A program made the translations under genes and the position numbers. Of a DNA stretch of 64,000 bases, positions 21,282-31,400 are shown in pieces. The notes under the pieces were generated by a model. It made no database searches and was not told the DNA's origin. It worked only from the letters and a program-made list of their open reading frames with translations. Within the stretch, counting starts at the first letter, position 1. Every line of letters starts with the position of its first letter. Origin of the DNA: Bog-756 sp963727075 (GTDB taxonomy: Bacteria; Actinomycetota; Acidimicrobiia; Acidimicrobiales; RAAP-2); NCBI GenBank assembly GCA_963727075.1, contig CAVSET010000005.1, forward strand, positions 62,001-126,000, in the 5' to 3' direction.

Positions 21282-21334
21282 TGACTAAGCATGGCAGGCC
21301 ACCGCCTCAGGCGTGGGCATCCGCCAGCCTCGGT

Positions 21335-21375
21335 TGGAAAAACCATGAAATAACATGAAAAGTATTGAAATAGAA
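21335..21375. promoter_or_regulatory. phased TGAAA direct repeats between senX3 and the secretion operon
   Basis: An AT-rich island in the divergent gap carries TGAAA at 21346, 21356 and 21366, exactly 10 bp apart, with a related TGGAAA at 21335. Direct repeats with one helical turn spacing are what OmpR/PhoB-type regulators bind. It could serve the neighbouring RegX3-like regulator, the secretion operon, or both. Binding is inferred. Confidence 0.45.
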
Positions 21376-21400
21376 CATCAGGCTCCCTACTGTTGGGGTC

Positions 21401-21550
21401 ATGCTCGAGCACCTCGCCCCGACCCTCCGATCGCTGCCGTTCACGCTGGCCCCCGGCCGACCCGGTGGCGCCGCCGTCCTGCTCCCCGGCGCACCGGCGG
21501 GCGCCCGTCGGGGCGGTCGGCGCGACTCCTGGCCGACATCGTCACCATGA
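21401..21550 (+). CDS. possible 49-residue leader ORF of the secretion operon
   Basis: A short ORF starting MLEHLAPTLRSLPFTLAPGR, rich in Pro, Gly, Ala and Arg, whose TGA overlaps the ATG of the next gene by 4 nt, the same coupling used throughout this operon. It has no recognised domain. It may be a real small protein, a leader for translational coupling, or a frameshifted N-terminal piece of the next gene. Confidence 0.3.
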   Translation: MLEHLAPTLRSLPFTLAPGRPGGAAVLLPGAPAGARRGGRRDSWPTSSP

Positions 21551-21816
21551 AGCCCGACCCCAGCCAGCTGCCCGGCGGGGCCCAGCTCCAGAGCCTGATG
21601 GACGGGCTGCAGTTCTGGGCCCTGGCCCTGGCCCTGGTCGGCCTGGTCATCGGGGCCGCGGCCTGGGCCCTCGGCTCCCACGGCCAGAACTACCAGCAGA
21701 CCTTCGTCGGTCGGCGTGCCGTGCTCATCTCGGGGTTGGCGGCCCTGCTGATCGGCGCCGGTCCGGGCATCGTCAACTTCTTCTACAACGCCGGCTCCGG
21801 CGTCCACGGCGGGTGA
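21547..21816 (+). CDS. small two-helix membrane protein, pilin/TrbC-like (DUF6112-like)
   Basis: About 89 residues starting MKPDPSQLPGGAQLQSLMDG. Two hydrophobic helices (LQFWALALALVGLVIGAAAW and AVLISGLAALLIGAGPGIVN) flank a short loop with GSHGQNYQQTFVGRR. This layout resembles the VirB2/TrbC-type pilin-like proteins and the DUF6112 proteins that accompany actinobacterial conjugation genes. The frame is open further upstream to 21355, but the ATG at 21547 with its 4-nt overlap is the natural start. The stop overlaps the GTG of the next gene (GTGA). It is probably the pilus or channel subunit of the apparatus, from size and position. Confidence 0.7.
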   Translation: MKPDPSQLPGGAQLQSLMDGLQFWALALALVGLVIGAAAWALGSHGQNYQQTFVGRRAVLISGLAALLIGAGPGIVNFFYNAGSGVHGG

Positions 21817-23384
21817 ACGCCCTGACCGCCGTGCCGGGCTCCCCGGCGCGGCCTGCCCGGCCGCCGCGGCGGCCCTGGCCGCCACCGGACTGGGCCCGGT
21901 GTGCCAGGTGGCCTCGCGTCCGGGCCGCCGGTTCGGCCGCCTCGCAGGTGGCCGGCTTCGGGGTCAGCAGCGTGCTCGACGCCCTGGGCGGCTGGGTCGC
22001 CGAGGGGGCCTCGTGGCTGCTGGCCCAGATCGGCTCGGTCATCGGCACACCACCGGCATCGACCTGGGCGGCTCGTGGTTCGGCGCCCACTACGGGACCA
22101 TGGCCGAGCTGGCCGGACTGGTGATCGTGCCGCTCCTCCTCCTCGGGATCGTCCAGTCCATCTACCGGCAGAACCTCTCGGCGCTGCTGCGATCGGTCCT
22201 GGTCAACGTCCCGCTGGCCATCCTGCTGACCGCCGTGGCGGTGAAGCTGGTCCAGCTCGGGTCTGTCGGTCACCGACGCCATGAGCTCGGCGGTGGCCCA
22301 CGGGGCCGGACTCGACACCGGCCACTTCATGGCGTCGGTCCTCACCGGCCTCTCGGCCGGCTCGGCCGCCGGCCAGCCGTCGGCTCCGGCGTTCGTGCTC
22401 TTCCTCGGGGCGTTGGCCGTGGTGGTCGGGGCGGTGCTGGTCTGGGTGGAGCTCCTCGTCCGGGCCGCCGCCGTCTACGTGGCCGTGCTCTTCCTGCCCC
22501 TGGCCCTGGCCAGCCTGGCGTGGCCGGCCATCGCCCACTGGTGCCGGCGCCTGGTGGACACGCTGGTGGCCCTGATCCTCGGGAAGTTCGTGATCGTCTC
22601 GGTCCTGAGCCTGGCGGCCGGCGCCCTGGCCGGCGGCACCGGGTCGGCACCGAGCGGGGACCGTCGCCGGGGGCACGGCGGGCGGGCAGCGGGGGCGGGG
22701 GCTTCACCGCGGTGCTGGGCGGCGCCGCCCTGCTCCTGCTGTCGGCGTTCGCCCCGTGGGCGCTCTTCCGGCTCCTCCCCTTCGTCGAGGCCGGGGCGGT
22801 CGGCCACCTCGAGGGGCTGGGCCACCGCGCCCGACAGACGGCCACCGTGCCGATGCGAGGCCTGGCCCAGACGGCCATGCGGGTGACGGCCGCCGGCGCG
22901 CTCGCCTCGAGCGGGGCGGCGCTGGCCGGTGGAGTCCTCGGCGGGTCGGTGGCCGGGGCGCGGATCGGGCCCGGGCGGGCATCGGGGAGCGGTGGCGGTC
23001 GGCGGCCGGCGGTGGCGCCGGCGGTGGCCCGGGCCATCGGGCGGCGGGCCCGATCTCGGCCCCTCCTCGGTCGGAGACCACCGGCGTCGGCACCATGGAG
23101 CCGCCGGGCCACGGGATACCCATGTACCCCGTCCACCCCGAGGCCACCGCGGTGGCCAACGGCCACGGCTCCGAGAGGCCCGGACCGCTGGTCGACGCCA
23201 CGGCCGGGCCGGTCCGCGGCTCCTCGTCGGCCGCCCCGCGCCGGAGCTCGAGGCCCGCTGCCCCGGCAGACCGGGGCACTCGTCGACGACTACCTGGGCC
23301 GGGACCGATCTGGGCATCAAGCTGGTCAGCGTGCCCCGGGCCCCGACCGACCGGACCGACCGCCCGGGCCCGACCGGTGGCTGA
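21813..23384 (+). CDS. multi-pass membrane protein, VirB6/TrbL-like channel component (frameshifted)
   Basis: A polytopic membrane protein of about 520 residues. Hydrophobic segments include LAGLVIVPLLLLGIVQSIYR, VNVPLAILLTAVAVKLVQLG, FVLFLGALAVVVGAVLVWVE, AAAVYVAVLFLPLALASLAW and ILGKFVIVSVLSLAAGALAG, followed by AALLLLSAFAPWALFRLLPF. The C-terminal third is Gly/Ala/Pro-rich and probably cytoplasmic. This is the arrangement of TrbL/VirB6-like proteins and of the SCO6881-type protein in actinobacterial transfer clusters. The pieces lie in several frames, with breaks near 22060, 22262 and 22660 and more in the tail. The stop at 23384 lies just past the GTG of the next gene. Confidence 0.72.
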
Positions 23385-24993
23385 CGGCGGGGACCGACCG
23401 GAACGGGTCCGCTACCGCTTCTCCCCCCTGGAGCGACGTGGGGTGATCGCCGGATGGCGGGGCGGCCAGATCGCCACCGTGGCCGCCAGCCTGGTCGTCG
23501 GGGTGCTGGCCCTGCGGTCCGATCCGTCGGTGGCCGGGATCCTGGTCGCCGTCCTGGCCGCGGGCGTCGGCGTGGCCTTCGCCTTCTGGCCCGTCCTGGG
23601 GCGGACCGCCGAGCAGTGGCTGCCGCTGGCCGTGCGCTGGCTCGTGGCCCGGGCCTCGGGCGACGGCCGGCAGCACGCGCCCGGTCCCGGCCACGGCCAC
23701 CGGGTCACCCTCGACCCGACGCCGGCCGCCGGGCGGCTGGGCTCGATCGCAGGGCCCGAGTCCCTCCCGGAGCGCCCCGGTGCGAAGCGGTCGGTCTTCG
23801 GGGGCGTGGTCCTGGACAGTCTCCCGTTCGGTCCCGCCCCATCGGCCGGCGAGATCGGCGTGCGTGATCGACCGCCCCGTCCCGCACCGCCACCGCCGTG
23901 CTGGCCGTCCGGGGCCACAGCTTCGCCCTGCTCGGGCCCGGCCGACCAGGACACCCGGATCGCCGCCTGGGCCCGCGTGCTGTCGGCCCTGGCCCGCGAG
24001 GGGTCCGACGTGCACCGGATCCAGTGGATCGAGTCCTGCCTCCCCGACGACGGCAGGCTCGGTGCGGAACCACTGGTCCGACCATGCCGTTCTCGGTGCC
24101 GACACCCCGGCCGGCCGCTCCTACCGGGCGCTGGTCGACGAGTCGGCCCCGGTCACCCGTCGCCACCGGGTGCTGCTGGCCCTCTCCATCCACACGTCGC
24201 GGTCGTCGCGGTCGATCCGGTCGGCCGGCCGGGGGCTGGCCGGTGTCGGCGCGGTCCTGCACCGCGAGGTGCTCGCCCTCCACCGCGCGCTGGACGGCGC
24301 CGACATCTCGGTGGACGGGGTGCTCGGCCCGAGAGCCCTGGCCCGGGTGATCGGCGAGGCCTATGCGCCGACCGGGGCGACGGAGCCGGACGGGGGCCGG
24401 CCGGTTCCGACCCGACCGTCCCCGAGGCGGTCGGTCCGGCGGGGACCAGCCACCGCCCGCACACCGGCTCCGGCCGCCGTCCTGGCCGTGGCCCATGGCC
24501 GTCGAGCCGCACTGGGACGCCGTCCATACCGACGCCACCTGGCACGCCACCTACTGGATCGCCGAGTGGCCCCGGGTCGAGGTCACCCCGGACTTCCTCG
24601 GGCCGGTGCTGTTCTCGCCCCTCCGCCGTTCGGTGGTGATGGTCATGGAGCCGGTGAGCCCCAGTCGGGCCGCCCGCCAGGTGGCCCAGGCCCGCACGGC
24701 CGACATCGCCGACGGCGAGCTCCGTCGGCGCGGCGGCTTCCTGGTCACCGCTCGCCACACACCGGGAGAAGGAGAGCGTGGAGGAGCGCGACATCGAGCT
24801 GGCCGACGGTCACGCCCAGTACCGGTTCTCGGGCTACGTGACCGTGACCGCCGACAGCCGGGCGGAGCTCGACCCGGCCCGTGCCGCGCTGGAGCAGGCT
24901 GCCGGCCAGGCCCGGATCGAGCTCCGGCTCCTCTACGGCGAGCAGGACGCCGCCTTCGCCTGCAGCCTGCCGTTGGGCCGGGGCCTCTCGTGA
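23377..24993 (+). CDS. SCO6880-like type IV secretion protein (frameshifted)
   Basis: About 530 residues. It starts VADGGDRPERVRYRFSPLER and has two N-terminal helices (QIATVAASLVVGVLALRSDP and VAVLAAGVGVAFAFWPVLGR). A long cytoplasmic part follows with RVLSALAREGSDVHRIQWIE and repeated Ala/Arg-rich helices, then YRFSGYVTVTADSRAELDPA and a final GRGLS. The two-helix N-terminus plus position just before a VirB4-like ATPase match the SCO6880 family, which replaces PrgI plus the VirB4 N-terminal part in actinobacteria. Frames change near 23885, 24065, 24450 and 24760. GTGA coupling joins it to the following gene. Confidence 0.7.
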
Positions 24994-26330
24994 CCGGCGT
25001 GGCCCCCCGGGTCCCGGCCCACGTGGCCACCACCCGGCACCTGTGCGCGGCCTATCCGCTGGTGAGCGAGGCCGGGCCTCGGCCACGAAGGCGTGCTGAT
25101 CGGCCGGGACGTGCTGGGCGGCTCGTTCGTCTACGACCCGTTCGTCCTCTACCGCCAGGGCGTGGTCACCAACCCCAACGCCGTGGTGTTCGGCCAGATC
25201 GGGCGGGGCAAGAGCTCGTTCGTGAAGTCGTACCTCTGGCGCCAGGCGGTCTTCGGCCGGCACGCCTGGGTGGTGGACCCGAAGGGCGAGTACGGGCCGC
25301 TGGCCCGGGCCTGGGACGTGCGACCGGTGGCCCTCCGCCCCGGGGGCGCGGTGCGGCTCAACCCGCTCGACACCGAGGAGGAGGCGGACGCCCGGGGATC
25401 ACTGCCCGGGGACGGCGTCCGGCGCCGACGGGTGGTCCTCACCTCCTCGCTGGCCGTGGCCTGCCTCGGACGGGACCTCCGTCCCCGTGAGCGGGCGGCC
25501 ATCGACGCCGCCCTGGGTGAGGCCACCGAGCGGGCCCAGCGGGCCCGGATGCCGGCCCCCACCCTCCCCCAGGTGGTGGAGGCGCTCCTCGACCCGGGCT
25601 TCGACGCCTCGCTGGCCCTCCGCACGTCCCGGGCCGACCTGTTGGAGGACGGCCGGGACGTGGCCCTCGAGCTCCGGCGACTGGTCCACGGTGATCTGTG
25701 CGGGATGTTCGACGGACCCACGACCCCGGCCTCCGCCTGGACGGCCCGCTGGTGGTGCTGGACCTCTCCGCCGTCTACCACTCGCCGGCCCTCGGGGTGC
25801 TCATGGCCTGCGCGGCGGCGTGGCTGCAGAGCGCCGTGCGGGCCCGGCACCGGAACCGGATCATCGTGGTGGTCGACGAGGCCTGGGCCATCCTGTCCAA
25901 CCTCGGCGTGGCCCGGTGGCTCCAGACGTCGTGGAAGCTGTCGCGGGCCAACGGCGTGGCCAACATGGCCGTCCTCCACCGCCTGTCCGATCTCCGGTCG
26001 GTCGGCACCGAGGGTTCCGAACAGGTGCAGTCTGGCCGAGGGCCTGCTGGCCGACTCGGAGACCCGGGTGGTCTACGCCCAGTCCCCCGGGGAGGTGGCC
26101 CGCACCGGCGAGCTGCTCGGGCTGACCGACACCGAGGCCGAGCTGGTCACCCAGCTCCGCCGGGGCATGGCCCTGTGGAAGGTGGGGCGACGGTCGTTCC
26201 TCGTCGAGCACCGTCTGGCCTCGGGGGAGCGGTGGCTGACCGACACCGACCAGGCCATGACCGAGTACGGCACCGGCGGATCCCGGCGGATCCCCGGCTC
26301 GACCCCGAGCCGAGCACGGCCGGGTCGTGA
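24990..26330 (+). CDS. VirB4/TraC-like ATPase of the secretion apparatus (frameshifted)
   Basis: ATPase of about 445 residues, probably energising assembly or transport. The N-terminal segment VAPRVPAHVATTRHLCAAYP leads to FVYDPFVLYRQGVVTNPNAV, Walker A VVFGQIGRGKSSFVKSYLWR, the conserved WVVDPKGEYGPLARAW, and Walker B NRIIVVVDEAWAILSNLGVA followed by WKLSRANGVANMAVLHRLSD. The C-terminal part (LLGLTDTEAELVTQLRRGMA, VGRRSFLVEHRLA) matches VirB4 ATPases. Frame changes occur near 25080, 25727, 26033 and 26295; the last restores a stop at 26330 that overlaps the next GTG. Lacks the large N-terminal VirB4 domain, which the SCO6880-like protein may supply. Confidence 0.85.
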
Positions 26331-27908
26331 GTCTGACCTCGGCGGTGGCGCGGTCACCGGTCGGTGGTCGGCGTTCCTCGGTGTCGTCGTCCTCGGCGCC
26401 GCCGGTTCCGGTCTCGGAGCCGGGTCACCTCGGCCGGGTCCCGATCCGGCACCCGACGCCCGCGCCGCCCTCCCGGGCAGCCGGGTCCCGCCCCCGGTCC
26501 GAGCCCGGTCCGGGGCGGCCACGGCCGAGGTCGCCGGCCCGGTGGGCGGCACCGGGCGACCTCCGAGCGCTGACCGTGGGCCGGACCGGCCGGGTGCCGC
26601 CGCCGGGTCGTCTGGTGCTCGGCCGGGCCGGGAAGCGTCTGGTGGCCGCCGAGCGCGCCCAGTCGGTCATCGTCTTCGGTCCCACCCAGTCCCACAAGAC
26701 GTCCGGCTTCGCCGTGCCGGCCCTCCTGGAGTGGAGCGGCCCGGTGGTGGCGGCCAGCGTGAAGACCGACCTGATCGACCACACCATCGTCCATCGGCGA
26801 AGCGTGCGGCGAGGTCCAGTGCTTCGACCCGTCGGGGTCGACCGGCCTGGCCTCGGTGTCGTGGTCCCCGCTGGCCTCGTCGCGGACCTGGCCGGCGGCC
26901 CGCCGGTCCGCGGCGGCGCTCACCGAGGTGGCCAAGGTCTGGGTCGGCGCGATGGGCGACGGCGACTTCTGGTACGCCACCGCGGCCAGGATGCTGGGCC
27001 CCCTGCTGTTCGCCGCGGCATTCGGCGGTCGGACCATGGCCGACGTGGTCCGATGGGTGGACACCCACGAGGAGGCCGAGGTGCTGGAACTGCTCGCCGC
27101 CGCCGGAGTTCCCGAGGCCCTCCAGGCGGCCCGGTCGGCCTTCGGGAAGGAGGAGCGGCAGCGGAGCTCCATCTACACCACGGTCGAGACCATCCTCGAG
27201 CCGTTCGCCGATATCGCCCCCACGACCGGCGGCTGCCCCGGGGAGGGACCGACCGCCGATCTGCCGACCGTCGATCCCGGCCGGCTGGTCGGGGCCGACA
27301 ACACCCTCTACCTCTGCGCCCCGGCCCACGACCAACGTCGGCTCACACCCCTCTTCGTCTCGGTGGTGCGCCAGGTGCTCGAGCACGTCTACGACCGGGT
27401 GTCGCTGACCCACCGACCGCTCGACCCGCCGTTGCTGTTGGTACTGGACGAGGCGGCCAACATCGCTCCCCTGGCCGACCTGGACGCGCTGGCGGCCACG
27501 GCCGCCGGTCACGGGGTGCAGCTGGTGACGGTCTGGCACGACCTGGCCCAGATCACGGCCCGGTACGGACCGAAGGCGTCCACGGTGGTGAACAACCACC
27601 GGGCCAAGCTGTTCCTCTCCGGCATCTCCGACCTGTCCACCCTGGACTACGCCAGCCACCTGATCGGCGACGAGGAGGTGCGGCTCCCGGCCACCACCCT
27701 CGGAGGTCGGGGCGGCCCGAGCACCACCCGCTCGCCGTCCACCCGGAGGCTGGCACCCCCCGACGCCCTCCGCCGCATCGCGCCGGGCGAGGGGGTCCTC
27801 CTGTCCGGCGGTCTTCCGCCCGCCCGTCTGGTGCTGCGGCCCTGGTTCACCGATCCGCTGCTGTACGCCCGGACCGACCGTGCCGCCGACCGACGGTCGA
27901 GAGGCTGA
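26327..27908 (+). CDS. TraG/VirD4-like coupling ATPase (frameshifted)
   Basis: About 525 residues. A Pro/Arg/Ser-rich N-terminus precedes GRLVLGRAGKRLVAAERAQS. The P-loop VIVFGPTQSHKTSGFAVPAL has His where the second conserved Gly is expected. VVAASVKTDLIDHTI follows, as in VirD4. Later come KVWVGAMGDGDFWYATAARM, LLLVLDEAANIAPLADLDAL (Walker B) and HGVQLVTVWHDLAQITARYG, the TraM-recognition-like part common to TraG/TraD. Frames change near 26810-26890 and in the first 250 bp. No transmembrane pair is obvious at the N-terminus, so it may be soluble or recruited by partners. Last gene of the coupled operon. Confidence 0.85.
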
Positions 27909-28061
27909 CCGGCGCGCTCGTTGCCACGCTGCCTGCCACGGACCGCCGTCCCGACGCCGCCCGGTGGCCCCGAGACGCGGTTGTCCCCACCAGGGCTGGC
28001 GCCGGGGCTCGCGGTCGGGGACCCCGTGAACGCGCCGGTCCCTGCCGGTGGTTCGGCCTGC

Positions 28062-28906
28062 TCAGGCCACCCATGTGCTGGTCTGGCCCAGGACGGCCGA
28101 ACCGTCCAGGTCGGTCATCTTGGAGCCGACGAACGCTTCGGCCCACGGCCCGGTCTGCACCCGCAGGGGCGGCCGCTCGGCGGTCACGACGCCCATGATC
28201 ACCTCGGCCACCTGGTCGGCGGTCTGGGCGGCGTCGGAGGAGAAGTCGGCCATCACGTGGTTGAGGTAGGCCTGCATGGCCGGGAGATACGGCCCGGCGG
28301 CGGCGAACATGGCCCCGATGTCCACGCCGACGTTGTTGACGAACTCGGTGGTCACCGGGCCCGGCTCGACGATGGAGACCCCGACGCCGACAGTGGCGGC
28401 CACCGGGGCCAGGCTCTCGAGGAAGCCCTCGACGGCGAACTTGGCTGCACAGTAGGCCTCGTTGAAGGGCTGGCCCACGGCGCCGCCCACGCTGGAGACG
28501 GTGACCACCCGCCCCCCCGAGGCCCGCAGATGGGGCATGGCCGCCTTGGTCATGGCCACCACGCCGAAGTAGTTGACCTCCATCACCTTGCGCATGTCCT
28601 CCATGCTCACCTGCTCGATCGTGCCCACGTAGCCCGCCCCGGCGTTGTTGACCAGCACGTCGAGGCTGCCGTGGTCGGCCACCACTCCGTCGATGCAGGC
28701 GCGGACGCCGGCGGCGTCGGTGACGTCGAGGGTCCGGACGTCCAGCTCCACGCCGGCCTCGGCCGCCGCCGCGGTGAGGGCGCCGGCCGCCGTCGGGGTT
28801 GCGCAGGGTGGCCACGGCCCGGTAGCCGGCGCCGGCGGCCGCCACGGCGGTGGCCAGCCCGATCCCGGACGACGTACCGCTGATCAGAGAGGACGGGTTG
28901 GGCCAT
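28062..28906 (-). CDS. short-chain dehydrogenase/reductase (frameshifted)
   Basis: Rossmann-fold NAD(P)-dependent oxidoreductase of about 280 residues. The cofactor loop is LISGTSSGIGLATAVAAAGA, the conserved NNAG is in LDVLVNNAGAGYVG, and the catalytic Ser is in GGRVVTVSSVGGAVGQPF with the Tyr and Lys in EAYCAAKFAVEGFLESLAP. The PG motif is in VSIVEPGPVTTEF. The ATG at 28906 is followed almost at once by one extra base (near 28885), and a second break lies near 28790. It sits alone on the minus strand between the secretion operon and a P450. The substrate is not evident. Confidence 0.88.
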
Positions 28907-29118
28907 GGGACGACCTTTCGCAGGGCAGGGGCCGGGCAGGGACAGGTGGAGCGGGCAGGGCAGGGGCAGGGGAGCCTCCCAAGAGTAGGCAGGGAGCGGT
29001 CCCGCAGTGGAGAGGCAGTGGCCGGCCCCCGTCGCCGCCCCCCGGACCGGTCCGCACCGGCGGCCCCGGCGCCCGGAGCGGGGCGTCCCGCAACCCCGTC
29101 CCGGTACCATCGACAGCG

Positions 29119-30398
29119 GTGACCCCCTCGACCACCGACCCGCGACACCGCCGGGACCGCCGCCACCGGCCGCCCAGCCGGTCTTCGACCCGTTCGACCC
29201 GACGTGGTCCAGCGACCCCTTCCCCCTCTACGCCGACCTGCGGGAGCGGGCCCCGATCCACCGGAACCAGATGGGGTTCTGGGTGGTGACCCGACACCGG
29301 GACTGTCTGGCCATCCTGCGGGACCGGCGGGCCAGCTCGGACAGCCTCAACGTGGCCGTCGAGCGCATGCCCGAGGGCTTCCGGACCCCGCTGGCCGAGG
29401 ACGACCCGGTGGCCACGGCCATGCTCGAGATGCGGCCGTTCCTCTTCCGTGACCCGCCGGACCACACCCGACTGCGGGGGCTGGTGTCGAAGGCGTTCAC
29501 GCCCAAGGTGGTGGAGTCGCTGCGGGACGGGACCCAGCGGGTGGTGGACGAGCTGCTCGACGCCGCCATCGCCCAGCACCAGGTCGACCTGCTCGAGGCC
29601 TTCGCCTACCCGCTGCCCGTGCGGGTCATCTGCGACCTGTTGGGAGTGCCCCTCGAGGACCAGGACCGGTTCAAGGAGTGGTCCAACGCCCTGGCCCGGG
29701 GGCTCGACCCCGACTTCCTGCTGACCGAGGAGGTCATCGCGGCCCGGGGCGAGGCCGTGCTCCAGTTCGCCCAGTACTTCTTCGAGCTGCTGGCCGAGCG
29801 CAAACGCAACCCGGGGGAGGACCTGCTCAGCGGGCTGGTGGCGGCCGAGGACGGCGGCACGGTGCTGAGCGAGACGGAGATGCTCTCGACGTGCATCCTG
29901 CTCCTGGTGGCCGGGCACGAGACGACGGTCAACCTCATCTCGGGGGGGACGCTGGCACTGCTGCGCCATCCCGACCAGCTGGAGCGGTTCCGCACCGACC
30001 CGGAGGTGGCCCGCACCGGCGTGGAGGAGATGCTGCGCTACGTCTCGCCGGTCCAGCTCACCGGGAGGGCCCTCACCGAGCCGTGTCGAGTTCGGCGGCG
30101 TGGAGTTCGCCGCCGGGGACTTCGCCATGCTGCTGCTGGCCTCGGGCAACCACGACCCCGAGCAGTTCGACGAGCCGGAGCGGTTCGACGTGGCCCGGAG
30201 CCCCAACAACCATCTGGGGTTCGGCTTCGGCATCCACCACTGCCTGGGCGCCCCCTGGCCCGCATGGAGACCCAGGTGGCCCTGACGTCGTTGGTCCGGC
30301 GGGCCCCCGGCCTGGCCCTCGCCACGGACGAGGTGAGCTACAAGTCCAACGTGGTGCTCCGGGGCATGGAGTCGCTGCCGGTGGCCATGGGGGGCTGA
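29119..30398 (+). CDS. cytochrome P450 (frameshifted)
   Basis: Soluble bacterial P450 of about 420 residues. It shows FDPFDPTWSSDPFPLYADLR, RDPPDHTRLRGLVSKAFTPK, the I-helix oxygen-activating motif LLLVAGHETTVNLISGG, the K-helix ExxR in GVEEMLRYVSPVQLTGRALT, and the heme-ligand loop FGFGIHHCLGAPLARMET. An extra base near 30086 and a lost base near 30252 (in a C-run just after the heme Cys) are needed to connect the parts. The GTG start at 29119 was chosen because the usual N-terminus follows; the frame is open back to 29007. A redox partner is not adjacent. The substrate is unknown. Confidence 0.9.
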
Positions 30399-30422
30399 CC
30401 GCGCCCGTCCGGCGCGCCGGGA

Positions 30423-31304
30423 TCAGGAGGCCGCCGCCCGGTCGAACACCGGTTGGAGGTCGTCGAGGGCCCTGCCTCACGTCGTCCTCGCTGAACGGGA
30501 GGAGCAGCGCGGCCACCGACGTCCGCCCCGGCCTCGGCGTACCGGCCGGCGATGTCGGCGTCCAGGGGCTGGAAGTAGGGGCAGACGGTGATGGTCACGT
30601 CCGACCGGGTGCGGCCCTGGTCGGCCAGCAGTGCGTCCAGGGTGGCCAGGGGCTCGGCCAGCTGGTCGGGGGTGCGGTTGAAGGTGTGCCACCCCTGGCC
30701 GGCCCGGGCCACCCGGGCCAGCGCCGCCTGGGACTCGCCGCCGATGTGGATGGGCGGGTGGGGCTGCTGGACGGGCTTGGGGAACATCTGGCAGGGGTCG
30801 AGGGAGTAGAACTCGCCCTCGTAGGACGACGTCTCGTCGCACCACAGTGTCCGCAGGACGGCTCGAGGTACTCGTCGGTGCGCTCGCCCCGCCGGGGCCA
30901 CGGCACGTTGACGGCGTTGAACTCCTCCTCCAGCCACCCGACCCCGACCCCGAGGTCGACCCGCCCGTTGGACAGCCAGTCCAGGGTGGCCGACCTCCTT
31001 GGCCGTGTACACCGGGTTGCGCTGGGGGAGCAGCAGCATGGCCGTGCCCAGCCGGGTGGTCGGTGGTGTGGGCGGCCAGGTAGGTGAGCGTGGTGAGCGG
31101 CTCGAGCAGCCCGGTCCCCGGCGGGGCCGGGATGCGCCCGTCCTCGGCGTAGGGGTAGGAGGAGGCGTACTCCTCGAACAGCACCACGTGCTCGCCCACC
31201 CAGATGGTCCCCACCCCCCGCTGCTCGGCCTCCTCGCCGACGACGGCCAGGAGCTCGGGGGTGGCGAAGGGGCTGGCCGTGGGTACCCACAGGTCGATGC
31301 GCAC
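30423..31304 (-). CDS. luciferase-like F420-dependent oxidoreductase (frameshifted)
   Basis: LLM-class TIM-barrel flavin/F420 oxidoreductase of about 290 residues. It starts MRIDLWVPTASPFATPELLA and contains GVGTIWVGEHVVLFEEYASS, RLGTAMLLLPQRNPVYTAKE, the typical GRVDLGVGVGWLEEEFNAV, HPPIHIGGESQAALARVARA with the His-Pro-Pro substrate/cofactor region, and VTITVCPYFQPLDADIAGRY. Frame breaks lie near 31060, 30995, 30860, 30525 and 30474. Such proteins are frequent in actinobacteria making coenzyme F420. It is followed on the same strand, in the reverse order of transcription, by an amidase gene upstream; co-transcription is possible. Confidence 0.87.
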
Positions 31305-31400
31305 GTTGGACTCCTCGAGACGGTGGACGGCGGTGGAAGGGCGGCCGTCGGACCGGCCAGGACGGTAGTCCCGGGCCGGCAGCGGGGTCCAGCGGGAGGC

